A stretch of DNA of 64,000 bases from Streptomyces sp. SLBN-118 (lineage in GTDB: Bacteria; Actinomycetota; Actinomycetes; Streptomycetales; Streptomycetaceae), in NCBI RefSeq assembly GCF_006715635.1, contig NZ_VFNP01000001.1:1178001-1242000 (forward strand), in the 5' to 3' direction. Under the pieces are notes generated by a model. That model was not told where the DNA came from, made no database searches, and saw only the letters and a program-made list of their open reading frames with translations. Position 1 is the stretch's first letter. Each line of letters starts with the position of its first letter. Positions 51,951 through 60,809 of the stretch are shown piece after piece. The position numbers and the translations under genes are program-made.

Positions 51951-53165
51951 CTACAGGCGCTCGACGATCGTGGCGATGCCCATGCCGCCGCCCACGCAGA
52001 GCGTGACAAGGCCGTACCGCTTGTCCTGGCGTTCCAGTTCGTCGATGACGGTGCCGAGGATCATCGCGCCCGTCGCACCGAGCGGGTGGCCCATCGCGAT
52101 CGCGCCGCCGTTGACGTTGATCTTGTCCAGCGGGAGGTTCAGATCCCGGGCGAAGCGCAGCACGACACCGGCGAACGCCTCGTTGATCTCGACGAGATCG
52201 ATGTCGTCGATCGTCAGTCCGGCCTTGGCGAGCGCCTTGCGGGTGGCGGGCGCGGGACCGGTGAGCATGATGGTCGGCTCGGAGCCGGAGACAGCGGCCG
52301 AGACGATGCGGGCGCGCGGGGTCAGGCCGTAGCGCTCGCCGACCTCCTTCGTACCGATCGCGACGAGCGCCGCTCCGTCGACGATGCCGGAGGAGTTGCC
52401 CGCGTGGTGGACGTGGTCGATCTTCTCCACCCAGTGGTACTTCTGCAGCGCCACCGCGTCGAAGCCGCCCATGTCGCCGATGCCCGCGAAGGAGGGCTTG
52501 AGCGCGGCGAGGCTGTCGGCGGTGGTGCCGGGGCGCATGTGCTCGTCGTGGTCGAGGACGACGAGGCCGTTGCGGTCGCGCACCGCAACGACGGACCGGT
52601 CGAAGCGGCCGTCCTTCCAGGCCGCGGCGGCACGCTCCTGGGAGAGCGCGGCGTACTCGTCGACATCGCGCCGGGAGAAGCCCTCGATGGTGGCGATGAG
52701 GTCGGCTCCGATGCCCTGCGGGACGAATCCGGTCTCGTAGTTGGTCATCGGATCGGCGAACCAGGCGCCACCGTCGGAGGCCATCGGCACGCGCGACATC
52801 GACTCGACGCCACCGGCGAGCACCAGGTCCTCCCAGCCCGAACGGACCTTCATCGCGGCCATGTTGACGGCTTCGAGACCCGACGCACAGAAGCGGTTCT
52901 CCTGTACGCCGGCGACGGTGTCGGGCAGTCCGGCGGCGATGGCCGCGATACGGGCGATGTCGGAGCCCTGGTCGCCGACCGGTCCGACGACGCCGAGCAC
53001 GATGTCGTCGACGGCCGCCGGGTCGAGGCCCGGGAAGCGACTGCGAAGTTCATGGATCAGGCCGACGACGAGATCGATCGGCTTGGTGCCGTGCAGGGCG
53101 CCATTGGCCTTGCCGCGCCCACGCGGAGTGCGGATCGCGTCGTACACATACGCTTCGGTACTCAA
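51951..53165 (-). CDS. Acetyl-CoA acyltransferase (thiolase, FadA-like)
   Basis: 404 residues of thiolase fold. The acyl-accepting Cys is in [13 protein letters not shown], the GHPLGATGA motif carries the catalytic His, and the second Cys is in TLCVGGGMG. It cleaves 3-ketoacyl-CoA to acetyl-CoA and a shortened acyl-CoA. The TTG start (53163-53165) has AAAGG eight bases upstream. It lies 32 bp after the acyl-CoA dehydrogenase, as part of the same operon. Confidence 0.93.
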   Translation of the reverse strand: MSTEAYVYDAIRTPRGRGKANGALHGTKPIDLVVGLIHELRSRFPGLDPAAVDDIVLGVVGPVGDQGSDIARIAAIAAGLPDTVAGVQENRFCASGLEAVNMAAMKVRSGWEDLVLAGGVESMSRVPMASDGGAWFADPMTNYETGFVPQGIGADLIATIEGFSRRDVDEYAALSQERAAAAWKDGRFDRSVVAVRDRNGLVVLDHDEHMRPGTTADSLAALKPSFAGIGDMGGFDAVALQKYHWVEKIDHVHHAGNSSGIVDGAALVAIGTKEVGERYGLTPRARIVSAAVSGSEPTIMLTGPAPATRKALAKAGLTIDDIDLVEINEAFAGVVLRFARDLNLPLDKINVNGGAIAMGHPLGATGAMILGTVIDELERQDKRYGLVTLCVGGGMGIATIVERL

Positions 53166-53197
53166 GACAGCAGCCTTTCAATAAGTGTCAGCAGGTG

Positions 53198-54340
53198 TCA
53201 GCCGAGAAGGGAACGGCCGATGATTTCCTTCATGATCTCGGTCGTGCCGCCGTAGATCGTCTGGATACGGCCGTCCGTGAATGCCCTGGCGACGCGGTAT
53301 TCCGTCATATAGCCGTAGCCGCCGTGCAGTTGGAGACAGCGGTCGGCGACCCGCTTGTGGAGTTCGGTGGCCCACCACTTGGCCATCGAGGCATGGACCG
53401 CGTCGAGTTCCCCGTTCGAGTGATCCACGATGCAGCGGTCGAGGAAGCTGCGGGTCACGGCGCATTCCGTGGCCATTTCGGCGATCTCGAAGCGAATGTG
53501 CTGGAGCTTGGAGAGCGACCGCCCGAAGGCCTCCCGCTCCTTGACGTACTGCGTGGTGATCTCGAGGAGATGTTCGGCGCCGGCGATCCCGGCGACCGCG
53601 ATGCCCATCCGCTCCTGCGCGAGATTGGTCATCAGATGGATGAAAGCGCCGTTGAGTTCGCCGAGCAGGTTCTCTTTGGGGACGCGTACGTCGTTGAAGA
53701 ACAGCTCCGCGGTGTCCTGGGACTTCTGGCCGATCTTGTCGAGATTGCGGCCGCGCTCGAACCCTTCCGCTCCGCGCTCGACGACCAGCAGCGAGAGGCC
53801 CTTGGCCCCGCCCTCCGGGGTGGTCTTTGCGACGACGATCACCAGGTCGGCGAGGATTCCGTTGGAGATGAAGGTCTTGGAGCCGCCCAGGACCCAGTGG
53901 TCTCCGCGGTCCTCGGCGCTGGTGCGGATGCCCTGGAGGTCGGAACCGGCACCCGGCTCGGTCATCGCGATGGCGGTGATGATCTCGCCACTGCAGAAGC
54001 CGGGCAGCCAGCGCCGCTTCTGCTCCTCGGTGGCGAGGCCGGTGAGGTACGGGCCGATGATGTCGTTGTGCAGTCCGAGTGCGAGTCCGGCCACGCCTGC
54101 GCGCGTGAACTCCTCGGCCAGGACGGCGCTGTAGCGGAAGTCGGCGTTCCCGCCGCCTCCGTACTCTTCGGGCACGGCCAGACCGAGCAGGCCCTGCCTC
54201 CCTGCCGCCAGCCAGGCGTCGCGGCTGACGATGCCGTTTTTCTCCCACTGCTCGTAGTGCGGAAGGACCTCCTTCGCGAGGAAGGTGCGCACGGTTTCGC
54301 GAAAGGCGTCGTGCTCGGCGGTGAAGATCTGACGCTTCAA
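53198..54340 (-). CDS. Acyl-CoA dehydrogenase
   Basis: 380 residues with the FAD/substrate signatures AMTEPGAGSDLQGIRT and GGYGYMTEYRVARAFTDGRI and the terminal IYGGTTEIMKEIIGRSLL. It introduces the alpha-beta double bond in acyl-CoA. The TTG start overlaps the stop of the CaiB gene by four bases (TTGA) and has GGAGG four bases upstream. Confidence 0.93.
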   Translation of the reverse strand: MKRQIFTAEHDAFRETVRTFLAKEVLPHYEQWEKNGIVSRDAWLAAGRQGLLGLAVPEEYGGGGNADFRYSAVLAEEFTRAGVAGLALGLHNDIIGPYLTGLATEEQKRRWLPGFCSGEIITAIAMTEPGAGSDLQGIRTSAEDRGDHWVLGGSKTFISNGILADLVIVVAKTTPEGGAKGLSLLVVERGAEGFERGRNLDKIGQKSQDTAELFFNDVRVPKENLLGELNGAFIHLMTNLAQERMGIAVAGIAGAEHLLEITTQYVKEREAFGRSLSKLQHIRFEIAEMATECAVTRSFLDRCIVDHSNGELDAVHASMAKWWATELHKRVADRCLQLHGGYGYMTEYRVARAFTDGRIQTIYGGTTEIMKEIIGRSLLG

Positions 54341-55479
54341 CAGTCCTCCTCGGACTCTGTCCCGGTGAGGTCGGGCAGTTGCCAGTCGCGGGCCACATCG
54401 GCGGTGTCGGCGCCCGGCTGGGCGGGCCCCCGGTCCACGGAGCCGGGCGTGGCCGAGAAGCGGGGTGCGGGCGCGGGCTGGGTGATTCCGCCGTGGTCGA
54501 CGAAGGTTCCGCGGGCTGCGAGATGGGGGTGCGAGGGGGCTTCACTCAGGGAGAGCACGGGTGCGACGCAGGCGTCCGAGCCCTCGAAGACCGCCGTCCA
54601 TTCCTCGCGGGTCCTGGTTCTGAAGCGGGCGGCGACGGCGGCACGCAGTTCGCCCCAGCGGGCGAAGTCCTTACGGGCCGGAGCCTCGTCCTTGATGCCG
54701 AGCAGTTCGATGAACTCGTTGTAGAACTGCTGCTCCAGCGCCCCGACGGCCATGTACTGGCCGTCCGAGGTCTCGTAGTTCCCGTAGAAGGGGCAGCCTC
54801 CGTCGAGGAGGTTCGCCCCGCGCCGGTCCTGCCAGCCGCCGGCCGCCATCATTCCGTGGATCATCGTGGCGAGATGGGCGGCTCCGTCGACGATGGCCGC
54901 GTCCACGACCTGGCCGGATCCCCCCTCGGTCCGCGCGTAGTGCAGGGCCGCGAGGACTCCGACGACGAGATAGAGCGAGCCGCCCGCGTAGTCGCCGACG
55001 AGATTGGCCGGGACGGCGGGCGGCTCGTCGGGCTTGCCGATCATGCCGAGCGTGCCGCTGACGGCGATGTACGCGATGTCGTGGCCGGCACGCTGGGCGA
55101 GCGGTCCCCCCTGGCCCCAGCCGGTCATCCGCCCGTAGACCAGCTTCGGATTGCGCTCCAGGCATTCCTGCGGCCCGACGCCGAGCCGCTCCGCGACGCC
55201 GGGACGGTAGCCCTCGATCAGTACGTCGGCCCGCTCGACCATGTCGAGGACCCTGGCCGGGCCGTCGGCGGCCTTGAGATCGAGGAGGACGGAGCGCTTG
55301 TTGCGGTTGGTGAGGTCGTACGCCGGATCAATCGCGAGCCCCGAACCGCCGGGCCGGTCGACCCGTACGACATCGGCGCCCAGATCGGCCAGGAGCATGG
55401 CGGCGAACGGACCGGGCCCGATGCCCGCCAGTTCGACCACCCGCACCCCGGCGAGCGGGCCGTTCCCCATCGCTGCCAT
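54337..55479 (-). CDS. CaiB/BaiF CoA-transferase family (alpha-methylacyl-CoA racemase-like)
   Basis: 380 residues. The N-terminal GVRVVELAGIGPGPFAAMLL, the CoA-binding NRNKRSVLLDLK and GDYAGGSLYLVVGVLAALHY are family III signatures. It could transfer CoA onto an acid or racemise a 2-methylacyl-CoA, either of which would feed the beta-oxidation enzymes downstream. I take the ATG at 55479 (GGGGG four bases upstream); the longer frame reaching 55551 is unlikely. It heads the operon CaiB, acyl-CoA dehydrogenase, thiolase, FadB-like. Confidence 0.88.
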   Translation of the reverse strand: MAAMGNGPLAGVRVVELAGIGPGPFAAMLLADLGADVVRVDRPGGSGLAIDPAYDLTNRNKRSVLLDLKAADGPARVLDMVERADVLIEGYRPGVAERLGVGPQECLERNPKLVYGRMTGWGQGGPLAQRAGHDIAYIAVSGTLGMIGKPDEPPAVPANLVGDYAGGSLYLVVGVLAALHYARTEGGSGQVVDAAIVDGAAHLATMIHGMMAAGGWQDRRGANLLDGGCPFYGNYETSDGQYMAVGALEQQFYNEFIELLGIKDEAPARKDFARWGELRAAVAARFRTRTREEWTAVFEGSDACVAPVLSLSEAPSHPHLAARGTFVDHGGITQPAPAPRFSATPGSVDRGPAQPGADTADVARDWQLPDLTGTESEEDC

Positions 55480-55529
55480 CGAGCCCCCAGCACTGCTTGT
55501 GACACAACTGATGTAACACCAGCGATGGT

Positions 55530-55543
55530 AAGAACACGTTCCA
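55530..55543. promoter_or_regulatory. Candidate KstR-like TetR operator before the acyl-CoA operon
   Basis: AAGAACACGTTCCA fits TnnAACnnGTTnnA, the consensus of actinobacterial KstR-type regulators of lipid/sterol catabolism, except for its first base. It lies 51 bp upstream of the CaiB start. A second palindrome, AAGCGCTT, lies at about 55569-55576. Confidence 0.4.
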
Positions 55544-55654
55544 CCCGGCACAAGGGTCTGGGCCGAGCAAGCGCTTAGAATTGGCCGTAGCCTACACGCG
55601 CCTTCTGACCGAAATCATGCCTTTCCGGCGGATGTCGTCGAGGTAAGCCGGTGT

Positions 55655-56101
55655 TCACCGCGCCGGAGCGCCTCCCGCCCTCACCTGGCCCGCCGCCGTC
55701 TTGACGGCTCTGGACACCTCGTCGGCACGCGAGAGTCCGGGGGCCAGCCAGTGGTAGGTGCCCACGGCCATGACCCTGGCCCGCGAACCGTCCGTCAGCC
55801 GGATGTCCACCGCGCCGTGGCCCGGAGCGGCGGATGCGACCTCCGTCAGGGAAATGTGCCGGTCGGCGACCAGATTGCGGACAACGACCTCGTCGTCGGT
55901 CAGGGACACCCGGCGGTTGAAGGCGAGCAGCAGCAGATAGCCGGAGAAGACGATCAGCACCCCCGCCATGCCGTAGAGCTGGCCCACCCCCTCGTCGGCG
56001 GTCGCGGCGAGTGCCAGCAGTGCGGCGCCCGCGACGAGCCCGCACACCGCGAGCGCGGTGTGGAACCACCGCAACAGGCGGTGGGGACGCCATGTACGCA
56101 T
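55655..56101 (-). CDS. Small membrane protein with bacterial PH domain
   Basis: 148 residues. Two transmembrane helices (FHTALAVCGLVAGAALLALA and YGMAGVLIVFSGYLLLLAFN) are followed by a cytoplasmic PH-like beta domain (RRVSLTDDEVVVRNLVADRH onward). This layout is common in Streptomyces PH-domain membrane proteins of unknown role. No strong ribosome binding site is visible and the mRNA may be nearly leaderless. Confidence 0.75.
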   Translation of the reverse strand: MRTWRPHRLLRWFHTALAVCGLVAGAALLALAATADEGVGQLYGMAGVLIVFSGYLLLLAFNRRVSLTDDEVVVRNLVADRHISLTEVASAAPGHGAVDIRLTDGSRARVMAVGTYHWLAPGLSRADEVSRAVKTAAGQVRAGGAPAR

Positions 56102-56228
56102 GTCTTCACGCTAGATCCGGCCCCGGGGCCGGGCATGTTACCGATGGGAAACGCATCTTCTTCCCAGGACCGTTCGCACGCTAGCCTCAGCCACCGACAT
56201 GACCGCGGGGGCAACGGCGGAGGAGCCA

Positions 56229-57428
56229 TTGAACAGGCAGAACGGGACCGATCGCGCACAGCGCCCGTACGACATCGTGCTCTTTGGGGCGACGGGTTTC
56301 GTCGGCGTGCTCACCGCGGAGTACCTCGCGGCACACGCGCCCGACGGCTGCCGCTGGGCCGTCGCGGGCCGCAGCCGGGAGAAGCTGGAGCAGCTGCGTG
56401 AGCGTCTTGCCGCCAAGCACCCCGGCTGCGCCGGGCTGCCGCTGATCGAGGCGGACGTGAACGATCCCGAGGCGCTTCGCCAACTCGCCGAGTCCGCCCG
56501 TGTGGTGGCCACGACCGTGGGCCCCTACCTGCTGTACGGCGAGGCACTGGTCGCCGCGTGCGCGGAGGCCGGGACCGACTACGTCGACCTGACTGGCGAG
56601 CCCGAGTTCGTGGACCTGATGTACCTACGTCATGACGCGCGGGCCAGGGAGACCGGGGCCCGGCTGATCCACGCCTGTGGCTTCGACTCGGTACCGCACG
56701 ACCTGGGCGCGTACTTCACCGTCCAGCAGCTGCCCGAGGACGTGCCGCTGCGCGTCGACGGGTTCGTACGCTCCAACGCCTCCTTCTCCGGCGGGACTCT
56801 CGCCTCCGCGCTGAACGCCATGGGCCGGGGCCGGCAGATGCTGCGGGCCGCGCACGAGCGGCGGCTGCACGAGCCGCGACTGGTGGGACGACGTGCGCGG
56901 GCGCCGCTCGGCGGGCCACGGTTCAGCCGCGAGACCGGGGCCTGGGCGCTGCCGCTGCCGACGGTCGACGCGCAGATCATCGCGCGCTCGGCTCGGTCGC
57001 TGAAGCGGTACGGCCCGGACTTCCGCTACCGGCACTACGCGGCGGTCCGCACACTGCCGATGGCAGCGGGCGGTGCCGCGGCCGTGGGTACGCTCTTCGC
57101 GCTGGCCCAACTGCCGCCCGCACGGCGCTGGTTGTCGGAGCGGATCAAGCCGGGCGAGGGTCCGGACGAGCGGCGACGGGCGAAAAGCTGGTTCTCGGTG
57201 CGTTTCGTGGGCGAGGGCGGCGGCCGCACGGTGTTCACCGAGGTGTCGGGCGGCGATCCGGGCTACGGCGAGACGGCGAAGATGCTCGCCGAGTCCATGC
57301 TGTGCCTGGCCTACGACCAACTGCCTGACACCTCCGGGCAGGTGACCACGGCGGTGGCGATGGGTGATGCGCTGCTGGAGCGGCTTCAGGCGGCGGGTAT
57401 CCGCTTCCGGGTGGCCGCCACCCGCTGA
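56229..57428 (+). CDS. Saccharopine dehydrogenase-like / trans-acting enoyl reductase family oxidoreductase
   Basis: 399 residues with an N-terminal Rossmann motif VLFGATGFVGVLTAEYLAAH, AVAGRSREKLEQLRE and ARVVATTVGPYLLYGEALVA. DYVDLTGEPEFVDLMYLRHD and ACGFDSVPHDLGAY then follow, as in the mycobacterial Rv2449c/trans-enoyl-reductase group. The TTG at 56229 is preferred because GGAGGAG lies just upstream; an ATG ten codons earlier has no such site. The substrate is unknown, possibly a lipid or polyketide. Confidence 0.85.
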   Translation: MNRQNGTDRAQRPYDIVLFGATGFVGVLTAEYLAAHAPDGCRWAVAGRSREKLEQLRERLAAKHPGCAGLPLIEADVNDPEALRQLAESARVVATTVGPYLLYGEALVAACAEAGTDYVDLTGEPEFVDLMYLRHDARARETGARLIHACGFDSVPHDLGAYFTVQQLPEDVPLRVDGFVRSNASFSGGTLASALNAMGRGRQMLRAAHERRLHEPRLVGRRARAPLGGPRFSRETGAWALPLPTVDAQIIARSARSLKRYGPDFRYRHYAAVRTLPMAAGGAAAVGTLFALAQLPPARRWLSERIKPGEGPDERRRAKSWFSVRFVGEGGGRTVFTEVSGGDPGYGETAKMLAESMLCLAYDQLPDTSGQVTTAVAMGDALLERLQAAGIRFRVAATR

Positions 57429-57440
57429 GCCGTCGGCCGG

Positions 57441-57504
57441 GGCGGTCAGGCGGTCAGGCGGTCAGGCGGTCGGGCGGTCAGGCGGTCAGGCGGTCAGGCG
57501 GTCA
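57441..57504. repeat. Octanucleotide tandem repeat, eight units of ggcggtca
   Basis: Eight consecutive 8-bp units, the fourth reading ggcggtcg. The array lies between two convergent genes and runs through the stop codon and last codons of the small membrane protein at 57494-57631. An array like this can slip during replication. Confidence 0.9.
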
Positions 57505-57631
57505 GGGCCGTGTAGACCATGGATCCCACCCAGGCGAAGCCCGCCAGCGCGCCCAGGATGAGCACCGCCGTCACGATCCGCTCCACGGGGTGGCTGGTCT
57601 CGGTCGCACTGTGCGTCGTGTGTGAAGTCAT
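57494..57631 (-). CDS. 45-residue single-span membrane protein
   Basis: From ATG 57629-57631 the reverse strand encodes MTSHTTHSATETSHPVERIV, TAVLILGALAGFAWVGSMVY, TALTA and a stop inside the octamer array. A polar His/Thr-rich head precedes one strongly hydrophobic helix with GxxxG-like spacing. Codon bias is typical Streptomyces. No clear ribosome binding site is visible. The function is unknown and I recognise no family. Confidence 0.6.
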   Translation of the reverse strand: MTSHTTHSATETSHPVERIVTAVLILGALAGFAWVGSMVYTALTA

Positions 57632-57685
57632 GCGTGGGAGCTTGCCGATCACGGCTCGCTCCCCGCATCCGCGTTGCTACTCAGA

Positions 57686-58408
57686 TCACCGCCCGGGTAC
57701 GTGAGTACGAGGTACCCGGGCGGTGCTCTCCGCGAGAGCACGCCGGCAGAGGCGGTCGGCCAGGCGCGTCGATTCGGGGAGCCGGTATCGGGACGCGAGG
57801 TGGAGGGTGTGCGCGCAGGCGTTGTCGAGCGTGGTTCGGTGGCCGACCGAGACGAAGACCGGCTTGACGTCGTCCTGGGTGCGCAGCGCCCGGCCGACCT
57901 CCTCGCCGTCATCGGCCAGCAGGGCGGCGAAGTCGCCGCGCCGCGGCCCCAGTTCGCCGTAGCTGAAGACGAAAGGGTTCTTGGCGACGCCGATCACGGG
58001 CAGCCCGGTCAGCACACCCAGATGTGAGGCGAGCCCGAGACGGCGGGGATGCGCCCGGCCGTAGCCGTCGCAGACGACAAGTCCGGGATCCGATGTGAGG
58101 GATTCCAGGACGGCGAGCACGGTCGGGATCTCCCGGAAGGCCAGCAGCCCGGGAACGTACGGGAAGGCCACCCGCCCGAGGGCCGTGGCCTCTTCGACGA
58201 CGGTGAGCGTCGCGGCATCCAGGACGACGGCCGCCGCGGCCACGACGTCGCGGTCGTCGTCGTAGGCGACATCGACGCCCGTCACCAGGCCGGTGGCGGG
58301 CGGCGGCCCCGGCTGGTCGAAGACGACGCGCGTGCGCAGTTCGTCCTGGACGGCCAGGGCGGCGGCCTCGTCGGCGGGCCAGTGCGGGGGCGTCTCGATG
58401 ATCTTCAT
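57686..58408 (-). CDS. nfi: Endonuclease V (deoxyinosine 3' endonuclease)
   Basis: 240 residues with the family's metal-binding Asp in GVDVAYDDD, PYVPGLLAFREIPTVLAVLE, the second Asp in VVCDGYGRAHPRRLGLASHLG and GVAKNPFVF. The enzyme nicks DNA at the second phosphodiester 3' to deoxyinosine, repairing adenine deamination. The ATG at 58406-58408 is chosen over the longer frame. The 3' end lies 54 bp from the small membrane protein gene, in the same direction. Confidence 0.92.
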   Translation of the reverse strand: MKIIETPPHWPADEAAALAVQDELRTRVVFDQPGPPPATGLVTGVDVAYDDDRDVVAAAAVVLDAATLTVVEEATALGRVAFPYVPGLLAFREIPTVLAVLESLTSDPGLVVCDGYGRAHPRRLGLASHLGVLTGLPVIGVAKNPFVFSYGELGPRRGDFAALLADDGEEVGRALRTQDDVKPVFVSVGHRTTLDNACAHTLHLASRYRLPESTRLADRLCRRALAESTARVPRTHVPGR

Positions 58409-58499
58409 AGTGACGCCCAGCCTACGACCCGGATCGCACCCTACGAGGGCGTCCCGGCCTGCGGGTGCCCCTCGCACCGTGTCGCGTAGCCTGGCGATC

Positions 58500-58799
58500 A
58501 TGTTTGTACTGGAATTGACCTACACCGCACCCGTCGAGCGCGTCGACGAGCTCCTCGACGCGCATGTGGCCTGGCTGGACGCGCTGTACGAGGAGGGCGT
58601 GTTCATCGCGTCGGGCCGCAAGAATCCCCGGGACGGCGGGGTGATCCTGGCCGTGGGGGACGACCGCGCGACGATCGAGAAGATCGCGGCGGCCGACCCC
58701 TTCACGGTGGGCGGCGTGTGCGAGTACCGGATCACCGAGTTCATCGCGACCAAGACCGCGCCCGAACTCGCCCCGTACCGCCAGCAGTTGCCCTCCTAG
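58500..58799 (+). CDS. YCII-related domain protein
   Basis: 99 residues of alpha-beta ferredoxin-like fold: MFVLELTYTAPVERVDELLD, AHVAWLDALYEEGVFIASGR and ADPFTVGGVCEYRITEFIAT, typical of YciI. The conserved His and Asp (HVAWLD) are present. The ATG follows gtagcctggcgatc with no ribosome binding site and is probably leaderless. It is divergent from endonuclease V. Confidence 0.85.
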   Translation: MFVLELTYTAPVERVDELLDAHVAWLDALYEEGVFIASGRKNPRDGGVILAVGDDRATIEKIAAADPFTVGGVCEYRITEFIATKTAPELAPYRQQLPS

Positions 58800-58815
58800 C
58801 ACGATGGACGGGCGT

Positions 58816-58855
58816 GGCTCAGAACTCCAGCCGTGCGGCTCAGAACTCCAGCCGT
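58816..58855. repeat. Tandem duplication of the 3' end of the beta-propeller gene
   Basis: gctcagaactccagccgtgc occurs twice head to tail (58816-58835 and 58836-58855). On the minus strand each unit encodes ARLEF followed by TGA, so the true last codons and stop are copied once immediately downstream. Confidence 0.9.
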
Positions 58856-59934
58856 GCCACGCGGCCCTTCTCGCCCGAGGCCCAGCAGCCGAAGTCGGCC
58901 GTGCAGTCGACGGTGTCGTACGAACCGGTGTCGACCGTGCGCCAGCTGCGGCCGCCGTCCAGGGTCAGGTCGGTCCCGGTCGGGCCGACGGCGAGCGCCG
59001 CCGAACGGCTGTGCGGCAGCCAGGTCACGCCCGAGCGGTAGGCGGGCGGGGGTGTCTTCGCCTGCTGCCAGCTGCGGCCGCCGTCGCCGCTGACCGCTCC
59101 GGCGCTCGGGGATGTCTGGTCGGGGCGGTAGTCACCGCCGACGGCGATGCCGTGGGCGCGGTCGTTGAAGGCGAGCGCGAAGACTCCGCGGGCCGGGTCC
59201 CCCGCCGGGATGGTCGTGTGGGTGGCGCTCCAGTGGAGGCCGCGGTCGGAGGAGTGCAGCACGCGCGCGGTCGCGCCGCCGCCGGTGGCCAGCCAGACGT
59301 CCTTGGGCCCTGAGCTGACCAGGCACTGGCCGCTGGCCGCGAAGGCCGCCTCGCCCGGCAGCGCATCGGGCATCCCGGCGCTCGGCAGCACCTTCCACGA
59401 CTTTCCGCCGTCGCCGGTCGACAGGATGCGGTACTTGCCGTCCACCGGATCGCTCATCGCCAGGCCGTGGCGGTTGTCGAAGAAGGTGATGCAGTCGTAG
59501 AAGGCCTTCGGGTCGGTGTTACGGAAGGACTCGGACCAGCTCGCGCCGCCGTCGTCGGTGCGCAAGACCCGGGACGCCTCGCCCTCGCCGATGGCCAGCA
59601 CCACGGCCCGCCTGCCGTCGAAGGCCTCGATGTCGCGGAACTCCAGCCCGCCCGCTCCCGGCGGAGAGACGTCTCGCCAGCTGCGCCCCCCGTCCGCCGT
59701 GCGCAGGACCGTGCCTTTGGATCCCGCCACCCAGGCGGTCCGCCGGCTGACCGCCGCGAGGCCGCGGAACCGTACGTCGGTGCCTGTGTTCTTCAGGTTC
59801 CAGGCGGGCCTCTCCCCGGCCGTCGTCTCTTCCGCTTGTTGAGTCGCCTGTGCCGGGGCGGCCAGTGCGGCGGCGACCGCCGCCGCGCACAGCCCCACCG
59901 ACACCATTCGTCGCGTCTTCCCCTTGGACGTCAT
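58840..59934 (-). CDS. Secreted YCF48/sialidase-like beta-propeller protein
   Basis: 364 residues with a signal peptide (VSVGLCAAAVAAALAAPAQA) and repeated propeller blades marked by DGGRSW, DGGASW, GDGGKSW, SDRGLHW and LDGGRSW (Asp-box-like). Proteins of this type are often annotated as oxidoreductases or exo-alpha-sialidase-like, but no catalytic site is visible and binding is more likely. The ATG at 59932-59934 is the first Met before the signal peptide. Confidence 0.82.
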   Translation of the reverse strand: MTSKGKTRRMVSVGLCAAAVAAALAAPAQATQQAEETTAGERPAWNLKNTGTDVRFRGLAAVSRRTAWVAGSKGTVLRTADGGRSWRDVSPPGAGGLEFRDIEAFDGRRAVVLAIGEGEASRVLRTDDGGASWSESFRNTDPKAFYDCITFFDNRHGLAMSDPVDGKYRILSTGDGGKSWKVLPSAGMPDALPGEAAFAASGQCLVSSGPKDVWLATGGGATARVLHSSDRGLHWSATHTTIPAGDPARGVFALAFNDRAHGIAVGGDYRPDQTSPSAGAVSGDGGRSWQQAKTPPPAYRSGVTWLPHSRSAALAVGPTGTDLTLDGGRSWRTVDTGSYDTVDCTADFGCWASGEKGRVARLEF

Positions 59935-60094
59935 GGCGCTGGAAGCTAACCCACGGGCATGAGCCCGTCCAGGGTGCGGTCCGACGGCGGCGGTGACACA
60001 GGTCACTCCTACTTCGGATGCACGGATTCCGTCGTTCCGACGTCTCTGACGGTGTCAGCCAGACGTCAGCGAGCCGCGCACGAAGGAGCAGGCC

Positions 60095-60511
60095 TTGTCC
60101 ACCGTCATCGAGCAGGCCGTGCAGGCCCGCCTGGTCGCCTCGGCGCCCCAGATGGAGACTGTTCCCGCCACGCTGCGTTACGACCGCGAGGACCCCTTCG
60201 CCGTACGGATGGCCTTCCCGCCCCCCGCGACCCTGGAGGGCAATGAAGTGTCGTGGGCCTTCTCGCGCGAGCTGCTCACGGCGGGAGTCGACGGACCGGC
60301 CGGCGTCGGCGACGTGCGCGTCAGACCCTTTGGCTTCGACCGCACGGTCCTGGAGTTCCACGCCCCCGAAGGCGTTGCGATGGTGCACATCCGCACCAGC
60401 GAGGTGCGCCGTTTCCTCAAGCGCGTCCAGGGCATGGTCCCCCGCGGCCGTGAGCACATCTATCTCGATCTCGACCACAACCTGGCCGAGCTGCTGCGCG
60501 ACGCCTGCTGA
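60095..60511 (+). CDS. SsgA-family sporulation / cell-division protein
   Basis: 138 residues of the actinomycete-specific SALP family: VPATLRYDREDPFAVRMAFP, EVSWAFSRELLTAGVDGPAG, GDVRVRPFGFDRTVLEFHAP and the final LDLDHNLAELLRDAC. SALPs control septum placement and spore-wall building. The closest recalled member is SsgD, but I do not assign the symbol. The TTG start has AAGGAG six bases upstream. Confidence 0.9.
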   Translation: MSTVIEQAVQARLVASAPQMETVPATLRYDREDPFAVRMAFPPPATLEGNEVSWAFSRELLTAGVDGPAGVGDVRVRPFGFDRTVLEFHAPEGVAMVHIRTSEVRRFLKRVQGMVPRGREHIYLDLDHNLAELLRDAC

Positions 60512-60541
60512 CGTCGGCGTTCCCCCTTCCCTGATATTTCA

Positions 60542-60570
60542 TTGACAGCCATCGGACCCCCTCCTACGGT
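60542..60570 (+). promoter_or_regulatory. Sigma-70-type promoter of the ABC-F gene
   Basis: TTGACA (60542-60547) and TACGGT (60565-60570) are separated by exactly 17 bp. The predicted start point near 60577 leaves a leader of about 230 nt before the ABC-F gene. Confidence 0.7.
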
Positions 60571-60595
60571 GTACAGCGGTTCTGTTGCCGCCCGA

Positions 60596-60628
60596 ATGGA
60601 GAAGGACGTTGCTCGTCTGAGGTCTTGA
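60596..60628 (+). CDS. Leader peptide upstream of the ABC-F gene
   Basis: The leader contains ATG-GAG-AAG-GAC-GTT-GCT-CGT-CTG-AGG-TCT-TGA, encoding MEKDVARLRS. Beyond it cacagc and gctgtg can form a stem near 60646-60670, followed by C/G-rich blocks. Antibiotic-resistance ABC-F genes are often controlled by ribosome stalling on such short leaders, and this layout fits. Confidence 0.45.
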   Translation: MEKDVARLRS

Positions 60629-60809
60629 GACACCGTGCGTCACAGCTGCTCTTGTCACGCTGTGCGCTCCGCGTGCGACCTCGGCATTCGAGCCGTCCTC
60701 CCCTGCCGGGACCTGTTCCATCCCCTTTGTGTCCCCCGGCGGCCGTCGCCCGCGCCCAGGTGTCTCCACCCGTTGCCCTCACCCCTCTTCACGCAACCGG
60801 GAGACCCGT

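Noticed and set aside
49632..55479. Beta-oxidation operon as part of the beta-lactone cluster
   Set aside because: Shortened unsaturated acyl-CoA precursors would be useful to the pathway, but the operon lies about 35 kb away in core-like DNA, with two unrelated sugar loci between.
57441..57504. CRISPR array
   Set aside because: The units are 8 bp and contiguous, with no spacers and no cas genes.
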